This document shows positions 1 through 6,900 of a stretch of 7,467 bases of DNA, piece after piece. Below the pieces are notes generated by a model, which saw only the letters and a program-made list of their open reading frames with translations, was not told the DNA's origin and did no database searches. Every line of letters begins with the position of its first letter. The first letter of the stretch is position 1. The translations under genes were made by a program, and so were the position numbers. The stretch is from an uncultured Porphyromonas sp. (GTDB lineage: Bacteria > Bacteroidota > Bacteroidia > Bacteroidales > Porphyromonadaceae), in NCBI GenBank assembly GCA_902465775.1, contig CABQOJ010000055.1:1-7467 (forward strand), read 5' to 3'.

Positions 1-1889
1 AGAATGTCTACCGCCACATGGAGATGGGCAAGAACCGTGTCCGAGCCACTTGGGATGCGCTCAACGAAATCGGGCTCACGGTCATCTCCGTGACACTCGT
101 CCTCGTCGTGGTCTTCCTGCCGATCATCTTTACCAATTCGCTGGTGTCGGACATCTTGCGTCAGTTCTGCGCTGTGATCGTCATCGCCATCCTCTTTAGC
201 CTACTCGCTGCCCTCACCTTGGTGCCTCTGCTCACCTCTAGGCTGGGCAATATACAGCCCCTACGTAGCGACCGCCCGCTGGGTCGTATGCTCACGGGCT
301 TCGAGCGTGGTATCAGCCGCTTTGCCGAGGGCATTTCGTCGCTCACACACTGGGGACTAAACCATCGCTGGGCTTTGGCAGGCATCGTTGTCGCACTGAT
401 GGCTGCGGTGCTGGTGCTCTTCCCCTTGGGCTTTATCAACTTTGAGTTCCAGCCCTACATGGACCGCCAGGAGTGTATCATACAGCTCGAGATGCCAAAA
501 GATATCTCTATGGCTGAGTCCAACCAGCTCGTGCGCAAGGCTGAGACGTGGCTCATGCAGCGCCCCGAGGTGGAGAAAGTGGTGACCATGGTCGGACTAA
601 CGAGTGACAACAGCCAGAGCAGCAAAGGTACCCCCTACCTCGCTGAGCTAGATGTCAAGCTACGGAAGACGCCCGAAGGTACCGAAGCCTACGTGGCTCG
701 TATCCGCAAACCTCTGACCGACTACCTCGTCGATGCGCGTGTCAACGTCTATAGCGTGAGCATGACTGGAACCGTCTCCAAGGCAGCTGTCGAGTACATC
801 GTTTCAGGTGCGGACAAGGATTCGGTGGCGCTCTTTGCGGACAAGGCTTTGGCGCTCCTTAGCACCATCCCGGGAGTCATACAGCCTACCCTTTCGGTCG
901 AAAACGCTACCCCCGAGATCCTCGTGCGGGTGGATCGTGATAAGATGTCCAATCTAGGGCTAACGCTAGACAACGTGGGGGGTATGATGCAGACCAACTT
1001 CCAGGGCAATGACCAGCTTCGCTACACGCAGGGGGACTACGAGTATGCGATAAATATACGTGCCGACAAGCTCTCTCGTCGCTCCATCGAAGATGTGGCA
1101 AGTCTCACCGTCGCCAATCCGCAAGGCGACCTGATACAGCTGTCGCAGTTTGCCGATGTATCGCTCGGTATAGGGCCTAGTCGCTTGGAGCGCTTCAACC
1201 GCAACAGCTCCGTAACCCTGCGTGCACAAGCCTACGGCGTACCAGCAGGAGCCATCGCCAAGCAGTTTATGGGCCAGCTCAGCGAGGCGCAGATGCCCCA
1301 AGGCGTACAGATACAGACCGCTGGAGATATGAAGAAGATGGCCGACTCGATGAGCGTCCTCACCACCGCTATCCTGCTCTCCCTACTCTTCATCTACCTA
1401 GCCCTCGTCCTGCTGTACAATAACTGGACAGACCCGCTCGTCGTCATGATCGCCATCCCCCTATCCATCGTGGGAGCGCTCCTAGCCTTGGCGATGAGCA
1501 ATACCGCCATGAGCATCTACGCCATGCTCGGCATGGTGATGCTGGTGGGACTGGTTGCCAAGAATGCGATCCTACTGGTGGACTTTGCCAACGAAGCTCG
1601 TGGCGAAGGCTTGCCCTTGGACGAAGCACTTATTCAGGCGGTCAAGCTTCGTACTCGCCCAATCCTCATGACGGCTCTATCGACCATCATCGGTATGCTC
1701 CCCGTAGCCCTCTCTCGGGGCTCTGGTGCTGAGCTCCGCACGGGTATGGCGTGGGTCATCATAGGCGGTATGGCACTCTCTACGTTGCTGACGCTGATTG
1801 TCGTTCCAGCCCTCTACAAAGCTTTCCACGCTAGGCAGCGCACCAATGCCAAGTCAAAGGTAGATATAGAGGCTCTGATGCAGGAGTAA
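1..1889 (+). CDS. RND multidrug efflux pump, inner-membrane subunit (AcrB/HAE1 family), C-terminal part
   Basis: Proton-driven inner-membrane exporter that works in a tripartite complex with a periplasmic adaptor and an outer-membrane channel. The frame is open from base 3 (NVYRHMEMGKNR), so the gene starts upstream; the first in-frame ATG at 18 is internal. The first visible residues match the segment just after the paired Asp of AcrB TM4, so that Asp pair lies a few codons outside the window. Visible are TM5-TM6 (LTVISVTLVLVVVFLPI and following), TM7 (around 370-440), the second periplasmic porter/docking half (about 445-1340) and TM8-TM12. The TM10 motif VGLVAKNAILLVDFA keeps the proton-relay Lys (codon 1560-1562), and RTRPILMTAL keeps the TM11 Thr. 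The 628 visible codons fit the latter 60% of a ~1040-residue protein, with no frameshift. Substrate unknown. It could be orthologous to XepB of P. gingivalis, but this is unproven. Family assignment is very secure. Confidence 0.96.
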   Translation, partial: NVYRHMEMGKNRVRATWDALNEIGLTVISVTLVLVVVFLPIIFTNSLVSDILRQFCAVIVIAILFSLLAALTLVPLLTSRLGNIQPLRSDRPLGRMLTGFERGISRFAEGISSLTHWGLNHRWALAGIVVALMAAVLVLFPLGFINFEFQPYMDRQECIIQLEMPKDISMAESNQLVRKAETWLMQRPEVEKVVTMVGLTSDNSQSSKGTPYLAELDVKLRKTPEGTEAYVARIRKPLTDYLVDARVNVYSVSMTGTVSKAAVEYIVSGADKDSVALFADKALALLSTIPGVIQPTLSVENATPEILVRVDRDKMSNLGLTLDNVGGMMQTNFQGNDQLRYTQGDYEYAINIRADKLSRRSIEDVASLTVANPQGDLIQLSQFADVSLGIGPSRLERFNRNSSVTLRAQAYGVPAGAIAKQFMGQLSEAQMPQGVQIQTAGDMKKMADSMSVLTTAILLSLLFIYLALVLLYNNWTDPLVVMIAIPLSIVGALLALAMSNTAMSIYAMLGMVMLVGLVAKNAILLVDFANEARGEGLPLDEALIQAVKLRTRPILMTALSTIIGMLPVALSRGSGAELRTGMAWVIIGGMALSTLLTLIVVPALYKAFHARQRTNAKSKVDIEALMQE

Positions 1890-1891
1890 CC

Positions 1892-1920
1892 CGCACGGGC
1901 GACCAGCAGTCGCCCGTGCG
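1892..1920 (+). terminator. Perfect 12-bp hairpin immediately after the RND pump gene
   Basis: CGCACGGGCGAC (1892-1903) pairs perfectly with GTCGCCCGTGCG (1909-1920) around a 5-base loop, starting three bases after the TAA stop. No T-run follows, so it is not a canonical intrinsic terminator. It may end or protect the mRNA 3' end. Its right arm runs into GTGCGTCC, the core of the palindromic repeat family that fills the following spacer, so it may belong to that family. Confidence 0.5.
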
Positions 1921-1934
1921 TCCGTTGTCGAACG

Positions 1935-1979
1935 ACGAGACGTGTAACCGCTGTAGGAACGCACGATCTGTGCGTCCGT
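1935..1979 (+). repeat. Palindromic dispersed repeat, copy A
   Basis: This 45-base unit aligns with 2024-2069 of copy B from ACGAGACGTGTA through GCACGATCTGTGCGTCCGT, with a few substitutions and one indel. Its right half is a hairpin (ACGCAC, GATCT, GTGCGT) that is slightly degraded next to the other copies. The form resembles REP/REPIN-type extragenic palindromes, but no associated transposase is visible here. Confidence 0.75.
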
Positions 1980-2017
1980 CCCCGTTAAAGCCCTGACGCT
2001 GTAGCCTTTGACACAAC

Positions 2018-2071
2018 GGACGCACGAGACGTGTAGCCCTTTGTAGGGACGCACGATCTGTGCGTCCGTTG
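2018..2071 (+). repeat. Palindromic dispersed repeat, copy B
   Basis: This 54-base unit begins and ends with GGACGCAC/GTGCGTCC cores and contains the hairpin GGACGCAC (2047-2054), GATCT, GTGCGTCC (2060-2067), a perfect 8-bp stem. It matches copy C (2348-2401) in inverted orientation at 50 of 54 ungapped positions by eye. Its left flank, 2007-2026, is identical to 2341-2360 in direct orientation, because the unit is nearly palindromic as a whole. Confidence 0.8.
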
Positions 2072-2089
2072 CAGTACAGTCGTTACTCG

Positions 2090-2141
2090 TCCGACTTCTT
2101 CCGATGGCTCCGACAGCTCCGATGCACTCCGATAGCTCCGA
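2090..2141. repeat. Phased TCCGA tandem repeat
   Basis: TCCGA occurs at 2090, 2100, 2109, 2118, 2128 and 2137, that is every 9-10 bases, mostly as AGCTCCGAT or GGCTCCGAC. This is a degenerate short tandem array in the non-coding spacer. Its spacing is near one helical turn, which may or may not matter. No function is recognised. Confidence 0.55.
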
Positions 2142-2189
2142 TTTCTTCGTCCTCAAGGAAATCACCCTTTTTCTCGATGGGGACTTGTC

Positions 2190-2314
2190 AATCTCCACGG
2201 AGGCGCGGAAAAATTCTTTCGAACTTTCATCTCATTCTTCCGAAGTTTCATTTCATTCTTCCGAACTTTTATTCCGCCCCTCGGTGGGGAAATTTCATTT
2301 GCTCCGTGGAGATT
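2190..2314. repeat. 125-bp element bounded by 13-bp perfect inverted repeats
   Basis: AATCTCCACGGAG (2190-2202) and CTCCGTGGAGATT (2302-2314) are exact reverse complements. Nested inside are a second inverted pair, GCGGAA (2205-2210) and TTCCGC (2272-2277), a small CCCC-TCGGT-GGGG hairpin (2277-2289), and the 21-bp tandem repeat. The architecture resembles a MITE or a structured non-coding transcript. I see no clear target-site duplication, and it is too small to encode a transposase. Confidence 0.6.
2225..2266. repeat. 21-bp tandem repeat, two full copies
   Basis: TTTCATCTCATTCTTCCGAAG (2225-2245) is followed directly by a near-identical unit (2246-2266), with two mismatches. Partial units lie on both sides (ATTCTTTCGAAC at 2213-2224; TTTTATTCCG at 2267-2276). 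Because 21 is a multiple of three, the minus strand reads as a repetitive KVRKNEM-type peptide. I take this as a by-product of the repeat, not a protein. Confidence 0.7.
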
Positions 2315-2347
2315 CCCGATTTCCTCGGTAGAGGTGTCGTTTTGACA

Positions 2348-2401
2348 CAACGGACGCACGGATCGTGCGTCCCTACAAAGGGCTACTCGTTCCGTGCGTC
2401 C
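2348..2401 (-). repeat. Palindromic dispersed repeat, copy C (inverted)
   Basis: This is the reverse complement of copy B at 50 of 54 positions. Its hairpin GGACGCACG (2352-2360), GAT, CGTGCGTCC (2364-2372) is a perfect 9-bp stem with a 3-base loop. With copy B it brackets about 275 bases of other repeats in opposite orientation, so the whole block 2018-2401 could form a large stem-loop or behave as a composite unit. It lies downstream of the minus-strand operon and may contribute to its mRNA 3' end. Confidence 0.78.
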
Positions 2402-2404
2402 CTG

Positions 2405-2428
2405 CGACTACGAGACTGGCTGTAGTCG
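2405..2428 (-). terminator. Hairpin downstream of the DUF4374 gene
   Basis: CGACTAC and GTAGTCG (2405-2411 and 2422-2428) form a 7-bp stem around a 10-base loop, 17 bases after the stop codon at 2446. On the minus strand no T-run follows; the next element is copy C of the palindromic repeat. It is a plausible 3'-end hairpin for the operon, alone or with copy C, but not a textbook intrinsic terminator. Confidence 0.42.
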
Positions 2429-2445
2429 TGCTGTGCTAGGGGATG

Positions 2446-3741
2446 TTACTCCTTGGCGATCGGCATGATGCGGTCTATCTCGAAGCCGTCAGCCAGCGTA
2501 GCGCCCTTGGTCACCTTACGGGTGTTGAGGTTGTACTGGTAGATGGTCGTGGGAGCGCCCTCTACATTGGCACCGATGCTGACCAAGTCACCATTGCGTA
2601 CGACCAACTGACCGAAGTTGCCATTGCTGAATGGGATATCCTTGATATGCTCGACCTGCTGCGTCTTGATGTCGCAGCGTAGCCAGTAGTAGATGTAGCG
2701 GTTATCCTTGCTACTCCAGTTGGTACTGCCCTTCTCCTTGAAGTCAGGGTCCTGCATATAGAGGAGCACCTCGTCATCATTGAGCGGGAAGACCGTGATG
2801 ATCTTACCACGAGGCTGTGCATATCCGTCGAAACTCTTGTCCGTCTCCATGGAGCCAGCATTGACACGGAAGAGGAAGCTGCGCTGCTTCGTACTGCTCT
2901 TCTTCTTAGCATTCTCGGGGATATTGCAAGTAGCTGCAGCAAAGTAGAAGTTGCCCTTAGAGTCGAAGAAAGTCTTCTGGCTACGCGTCTCACCAAAAGA
3001 GGTAGAGCTTAGATGCTCACAGCGTGTGTCCTTGTCGATCTTCTTCACCGCCATCGTAGTCGCATCAATGAAAGCGATGTAGATCTCATTACGCTTGGGA
3101 GGCTGTGCCATCGAGCCCTTCTTAGGCTTCTCCATATAGACGTGTGGGAAGATGAGCATATTGTCAGCCTTGCGATAGCCTAGCAGACCGCTAGAGTTGA
3201 AGAGTTCGTCCTCAGCAGGCTTAGGTAGGTCAAGCTTGCCCTCGGCCACGATGGCCATCTTATTGACATTGACCTTGACCCAAAACATCTCCTGCTTGTC
3301 ACCTACAGAGCTAACCATGACGAGCGTGTTGTCGTCTAGCCAAGCGTGTGAGAAGCGACGGTCTAGGATCTGTGGCATAGGGAACTCCTTGATTGTCTCA
3401 ATGCCAGTGTTGGACACGCGGAACTTGCCGAAGCGACCATCGCGAGAGATATTGTAGTAGTAGCCCTTGTGGTATATCACATTCGGTGTCAAAGATTCAG
3501 GAGTCTCCACCCCCTGTCCCTTGATACTCAGGACACCCGTGGTCAGGTCAGCAACACGTGCGATGATGTGTGCATCCTTGTTGGCGGTTGACTGACCAGT
3601 GGCTCCACCCAAAGGAACCCATAGGTCATAGCCCACGGTTATCTCCTTCTCAGGACTGGGCGTGTCTGTGTCACACGACGTGAATGAGAGTGTGACGAGA
3701 GCGACCACGAGGGCCGCCAGTAAGCGATAAGCTTTAGTCAT
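2446..3741 (-). CDS. DUF4374-family lipoprotein (XusB-like, predicted surface ligand-binding protein)
   Basis: The 431-residue protein begins with a lipoprotein signal (MTKAYRLLAALVVALVTLSF) and a lipobox-like FTSC with Cys23. CDTDT then supplies acidic residues just after the cysteine, as in Bacteroidota surface-export signals. The rest is beta-rich with short repeating strands (for example VPLGG, IIARVADLTTG, IYQYNLNTRKV) and no membrane segment, which fits a beta-propeller. I recognise it as DUF4374; the best-known relative I recall is XusB of Bacteroides thetaiotaomicron, a siderophore-binding lipoprotein encoded next to TonB receptor XusA. Here too it lies beside a TonB receptor, 44 bases downstream, so it probably captures ligand and hands it over. 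The start is fixed by the signal peptide; there is no Shine-Dalgarno sequence. The ligand is unknown, and control by a B12 riboswitch suggests it may be a corrinoid or cobalt complex. BtuG, the Bacteroides B12-capture propeller, is a functional analogue, but I see no clear sequence match. Confidence 0.85.
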   Translation of the reverse strand: MTKAYRLLAALVVALVTLSFTSCDTDTPSPEKEITVGYDLWVPLGGATGQSTANKDAHIIARVADLTTGVLSIKGQGVETPESLTPNVIYHKGYYYNISRDGRFGKFRVSNTGIETIKEFPMPQILDRRFSHAWLDDNTLVMVSSVGDKQEMFWVKVNVNKMAIVAEGKLDLPKPAEDELFNSSGLLGYRKADNMLIFPHVYMEKPKKGSMAQPPKRNEIYIAFIDATTMAVKKIDKDTRCEHLSSTSFGETRSQKTFFDSKGNFYFAAATCNIPENAKKKSSTKQRSFLFRVNAGSMETDKSFDGYAQPRGKIITVFPLNDDEVLLYMQDPDFKEKGSTNWSSKDNRYIYYWLRCDIKTQQVEHIKDIPFSNGNFGQLVVRNGDLVSIGANVEGAPTTIYQYNLNTRKVTKGATLADGFEIDRIMPIAKE

Positions 3742-3785
3742 GATAATCTAAGTTTTGATGATTGATATAAGTGTTCGTGTCTCTT

Positions 3786-5945
3786 CTAGTTGAGGAATAT
3801 GCGGAGCTTGCAGTAGAAGGCGCGTCCAGGCTTCTGTAACATATAGTTGTCGTAGAGCGGACGGTCTAGTAGATTGCTGCTCTGTAGAGATATGGAGTAG
3901 CGGTCATGGGCGAAGCTCCAGGTGACCCCGGCCGAGAGGTCGTAGCTGGTCGGGATGACCGCCTTGGTGTTTTTGCGGCCGAAGGCTGCCCAGGTGAGGT
4001 AAAACCAGTGGATATAGCCCAGTCCAGCGTTGAAATGTATAGCACTCGCTTGGATGCCAAACGGCTTGCGCCAGTTAGCCCCTAGGAGTAGATTGCCATA
4101 GAGGAAGGGGTTGTTCGGGATTCGATAGCCGTAGGTCGGGTTGGGCTGACCGTAGATGTTGATACGCGTGCGGTCCCGCTCGTCGGTGTAGGTGCCGTTG
4201 AGCGTGAGGTCGAGGAGGTTGGCATAGTTGTACTTGACCTCCATCTCGCCACCTAGGACGAGCGACGAACCGACATTGTCGTACTGGCTCTCGACGTCAC
4301 CCAGCACCACACGGTGTATGTAGTTGGCCACGTTGCGATAGAAGGCAGTCGCCTCGTAGTTGAGAAAGTGCAGGCCAGCCCACTGTGCCTGTCCGTATAG
4401 CGTTAGGTTGAGGTTGTAAGCTTGCTCCGGCTGGAGCTTGAAATTGGGGTAGATATTGGCACCATTGCCCATCAGCTCACGAGCTGTCGGCAGGCGGGTG
4501 GCACGCTCGAAAGAGGCTTTGACAGCCAGCTCATCAGCGATCGTATAGCGTAGGCCTAGCCCGTAGCCCAATTTGTTTTTAGTCTGTTGCGTAGGCACAT
4601 CTTTGACACCCGTCAGCCAGTACATATCAGCCTGCTCGATGGCGACGTGGTAGAGGTAGTCCTTGGCAAAGATCATCCCACGCAAGCGCCCGTGGAGGAG
4701 TGTTGTCCCGTACGAGAGTCCGAAGATGTGCTGCGCCATGCGGTCTCGTGACGACTCAAAGTTGGGGTCATAAGTGTCGTACCGCTCATTGGCTATGGAG
4801 CTCATCTGATAGTTGAAGTTGAGATGCCCGCCCTGAGGAATGCTGTAGGCGAGGTTAGCACGAGCCGTCCAGCTGGGGCGCACCGTGTGGCGGATCATAC
4901 GTGTGCGACGCATCAGCTCGCTATAGTTTGTCTCTATGAAGGTGCCGTCCCAGCTATACTTGCGGTAGGCGGTATCTGTGATCATGATATGATTGCGAGC
5001 GAAGGAAGCGTCCATCGTGGCGGAGAGGCCGGTGGTGAAGAGATTGCGCTTGGCATAGTGTGCCGAGAAGCTCAAGTCGTCGCGATCACGCATCGCTTCA
5101 CCGATGACCAGCGTCTGACGAAAGCCGGTCTGTATCTCGCTGGCGCTCTTTGTATCGCCTACACCGAGCAGGGCGGCATCAGCCCACGGCTTCTTGGTCA
5201 CGCCCAGCTGCAGACGTCCTAAGATCGACTGGTAGCCATCGTGAAAGCGTCGGAAGTCGCGTTGCTCGTACTCTTGCTTTTCACCGTTCCACACCTCCAT
5301 GCCACGCATGATGTAGTCATTCTTAGAGTACTGATAGCGTAGCGTGGGGCGCACCGTAAAGCCACTCCGCTGCTCTCTATACTGCCCCGCTAGATCTAGG
5401 GCAAAGGTGTGAAAGGAGCCACCCCGCAGCGAACAGTCTAGATAGCTCTCCCCGCGGCTGTTGGTCACGATATTGACCGCTCCACCGAGGGCGTCCATAC
5501 CGAGCTCAGGCGGCACGACCCCTTTGTAGATCTCAACACGGTCAATGAGGTTCACCGGCAGTGTAGCGAGCGAAGCCCCCTCGCCCATCGAGGAGAGTGG
5601 CACACCATTGATAAAGTAGCGAACGGCATGACCCGACAGACCATTGATCGATAGCTCATTGCTTGAACCCACGCCACCAGACTCTCTGAGGCGTACACCC
5701 GAACTCTGAGCGACCAGCTCGTTGAGACTCCCCATCGAGGCGATGAGTGGCTTGACATCTAGGCTGATCGCCGAGAGCGTCTGCTGCTGCATGATACGTC
5801 TATGGGTAGGCGCCACGACGATCACCTCGCCGAGATTCTTATAGTCTATCGTATCGTGAGGCTGTGTGCGTGTCTTCCGCTGCGCTGTGAGCGGGAACAC
5901 ACAACAAGCTAGGAGCAGAAATAGGTAAAGGTAGCTACGTCTCAT
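3786..5945 (-). CDS. TonB-dependent outer-membrane receptor
   Basis: A 719-residue ligand-gated outer-membrane transporter energised by TonB-ExbB-ExbD. Residues 1-21 are a signal peptide (cleavage after PLTA). A TonB-box-like LGEVIVVA lies at 38-45. The plug domain follows to about residue 165 with typical motifs (LNELVAQSSGVRLRESGG, INGLSGHAVRYFINGVPL, VEIYKG, LGGAVNIVT). The remainder is a beta-barrel of alternating strands ending in NLLDRPLYDNYMLQKPGR and a terminal strand (YCKLRIFLN). There is no N-terminal carboxypeptidase-like domain, so it is of the BtuB/FepA/XusA style and not SusC. Its ATG lies 4 bases after the chelatase stop (TAAGCCGATG), which suggests translational coupling. Gene order and the riboswitch favour uptake of a corrinoid, cobalt chelate or other tetrapyrrole; XusA and P. 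gingivalis IhtA are iron-related comparisons. The family is certain, the substrate is not. Confidence 0.93.
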   Translation of the reverse strand: MRRSYLYLFLLLACCVFPLTAQRKTRTQPHDTIDYKNLGEVIVVAPTHRRIMQQQTLSAISLDVKPLIASMGSLNELVAQSSGVRLRESGGVGSSNELSINGLSGHAVRYFINGVPLSSMGEGASLATLPVNLIDRVEIYKGVVPPELGMDALGGAVNIVTNSRGESYLDCSLRGGSFHTFALDLAGQYREQRSGFTVRPTLRYQYSKNDYIMRGMEVWNGEKQEYEQRDFRRFHDGYQSILGRLQLGVTKKPWADAALLGVGDTKSASEIQTGFRQTLVIGEAMRDRDDLSFSAHYAKRNLFTTGLSATMDASFARNHIMITDTAYRKYSWDGTFIETNYSELMRRTRMIRHTVRPSWTARANLAYSIPQGGHLNFNYQMSSIANERYDTYDPNFESSRDRMAQHIFGLSYGTTLLHGRLRGMIFAKDYLYHVAIEQADMYWLTGVKDVPTQQTKNKLGYGLGLRYTIADELAVKASFERATRLPTARELMGNGANIYPNFKLQPEQAYNLNLTLYGQAQWAGLHFLNYEATAFYRNVANYIHRVVLGDVESQYDNVGSSLVLGGEMEVKYNYANLLDLTLNGTYTDERDRTRINIYGQPNPTYGYRIPNNPFLYGNLLLGANWRKPFGIQASAIHFNAGLGYIHWFYLTWAAFGRKNTKAVIPTSYDLSAGVTWSFAHDRYSISLQSSNLLDRPLYDNYMLQKPGRAFYCKLRIFLN

Positions 5946-5949
5946 CGGC

Positions 5950-6900
5950 TTACTGAGCTATAGAGTCAGACTGGTGTAGCTTCTCGCCCGTCTCCTCGTA
6001 GATTGCTTTCTTGTCCATAATGGAGAGACGACGGTGTGTCATGAAGAAGTCCACTTTCCTCAGGATCATCTCCTGTATCTCTGGCAGTTCTCCGAGACCA
6101 CGCACTACGCTCTCAACTTGATAGCCGAGCTTCTCTAGACGGGGCTGCCACTCTTGGAGCATATCCTCCTGGGCATGCTCGCCTGCCACGATCATGAGCG
6201 GCTGTAGGCAGACTCGCTTGAGACCCGTAGCACGCAGACGCTCGAGCGCCTCCTCATAGTACGGGTAACCCTCCACACAGCCCACGATCACCTGTCCATA
6301 GCCGTGGCACTGCAGATAGTGATCCAGCATCGCATACTGAGCCGTGGCACTATCGTAGGTGCCGTGACCCACCCAGAGGTAAGCGACCTCTGGATCGAGG
6401 TGAGCCGTCATGATAGCGGTCAAATCCTTGTAATCGCTCTCGTAGAAGAGTAGTGGCGTCACCAGTCTAATCTTCTTAAAGTGGCTCTGCTGATGCGCTA
6501 CCTCATAGGATAGCGACTCCATCTCTACGCCATCGACGAGCGTCGTCGAGACCACCAGCAGATGGGTAAAGCCTTCATGGGCTAGCTCTTTGAGCGCTTC
6601 GCCTGGCGTGGGGATCTCTATACCCCGCGCTGCTAGGCGCTTGCGCACGATACGCGAACTGTAAGCTTGACGAACCTCTAGGTTGGGATAGGCGGAGGCT
6701 ATGCGCTCGTTGATTGCATCAAGCGTGACCCGACGGGTGTCGTCATGGGTCGTGCCAAAGTGAACCACGAGGATAGCGCCTTTGTCGCCTGGTGCCATAG
6801 CGGCAAAGAGCGAGTCAGTCTCAAAGATCTTATTGCCCGCCTGGAGCGATAGCCCACCTAGGAGTAGTGTCATATATAATAATAGGAGTCGTTGCATCAT
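5950..6900 (-). CDS. cbiK: Secreted CbiK-like sirohydrochlorin cobaltochelatase family protein
   Basis: CbiK enzymes insert Co2+ (in vitro also Fe2+) into sirohydrochlorin without ATP, an early step of anaerobic cobalamin synthesis. The 316-residue protein starts ILVVHFGTTHDDTRR (about 43-57), as in the family. It keeps the two metal-binding histidines, His179 in VGHG and His242 in AGEHAQEDM, plus acidic Glu126/Glu128 near the site (VDGVEMES). Unusually for CbiK it has a signal peptide (MMQRLLLLYMTLLLGGLSLQA, cleavage about residue 21) and no lipobox cysteine, so it should be periplasmic. I chose the ATG at 6900 because the signal peptide starts there. ATGs at 7017 and 6939 are in frame but would add a non-signal extension reaching into the riboswitch leader. 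It is the first gene of the operon. Relatives with export signals are the periplasmic CbiK of Desulfovibrio and the P. gingivalis FetB/IhtB lipoprotein, proposed to act on heme iron. It could insert or strip metal from an imported tetrapyrrole. Confidence 0.88.
   Translation of the reverse strand: MMQRLLLLYMTLLLGGLSLQAGNKIFETDSLFAAMAPGDKGAILVVHFGTTHDDTRRVTLDAINERIASAYPNLEVRQAYSSRIVRKRLAARGIEIPTPGEALKELAHEGFTHLLVVSTTLVDGVEMESLSYEVAHQQSHFKKIRLVTPLLFYESDYKDLTAIMTAHLDPEVAYLWVGHGTYDSATAQYAMLDHYLQCHGYGQVIVGCVEGYPYYEEALERLRATGLKRVCLQPLMIVAGEHAQEDMLQEWQPRLEKLGYQVESVVRGLGELPEIQEMILRKVDFFMTHRRLSIMDKKAIYEETGEKLHQSDSIAQ

Noticed and set aside
966..1301. 111-codon minus-strand frame inside the RND pump gene
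   Set aside because: Antisense shadow of a conserved transporter domain, with no independent evidence.
1935..2069. CRISPR-like direct repeats (copies A and B)
   Set aside because: Only two direct copies, imperfect, self-palindromic over much of the unit, with a third copy inverted; no regular spacers or cas genes.
2060..2425. Open frames of 65-121 codons on both strands in the repeat-filled spacer
   Set aside because: They consist of translated repeats (for example a KVRKNEM-type periodic peptide from the 21-bp unit) and start within the palindromes; no conserved protein is recognisable.
2562..2996. 144-codon minus-strand frame inside the DUF4374 gene
   Set aside because: Same strand, shifted frame; the protein is dominated by R and S runs typical of out-of-frame reading, while the DUF4374 frame has a lipoprotein signal and family resemblance.
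4824..5222. 132-codon open frame on the plus strand inside the TonB receptor gene
   Set aside because: Antisense to a well-supported receptor gene, with no recognisable domain or signal; it reflects codon composition of the real gene.
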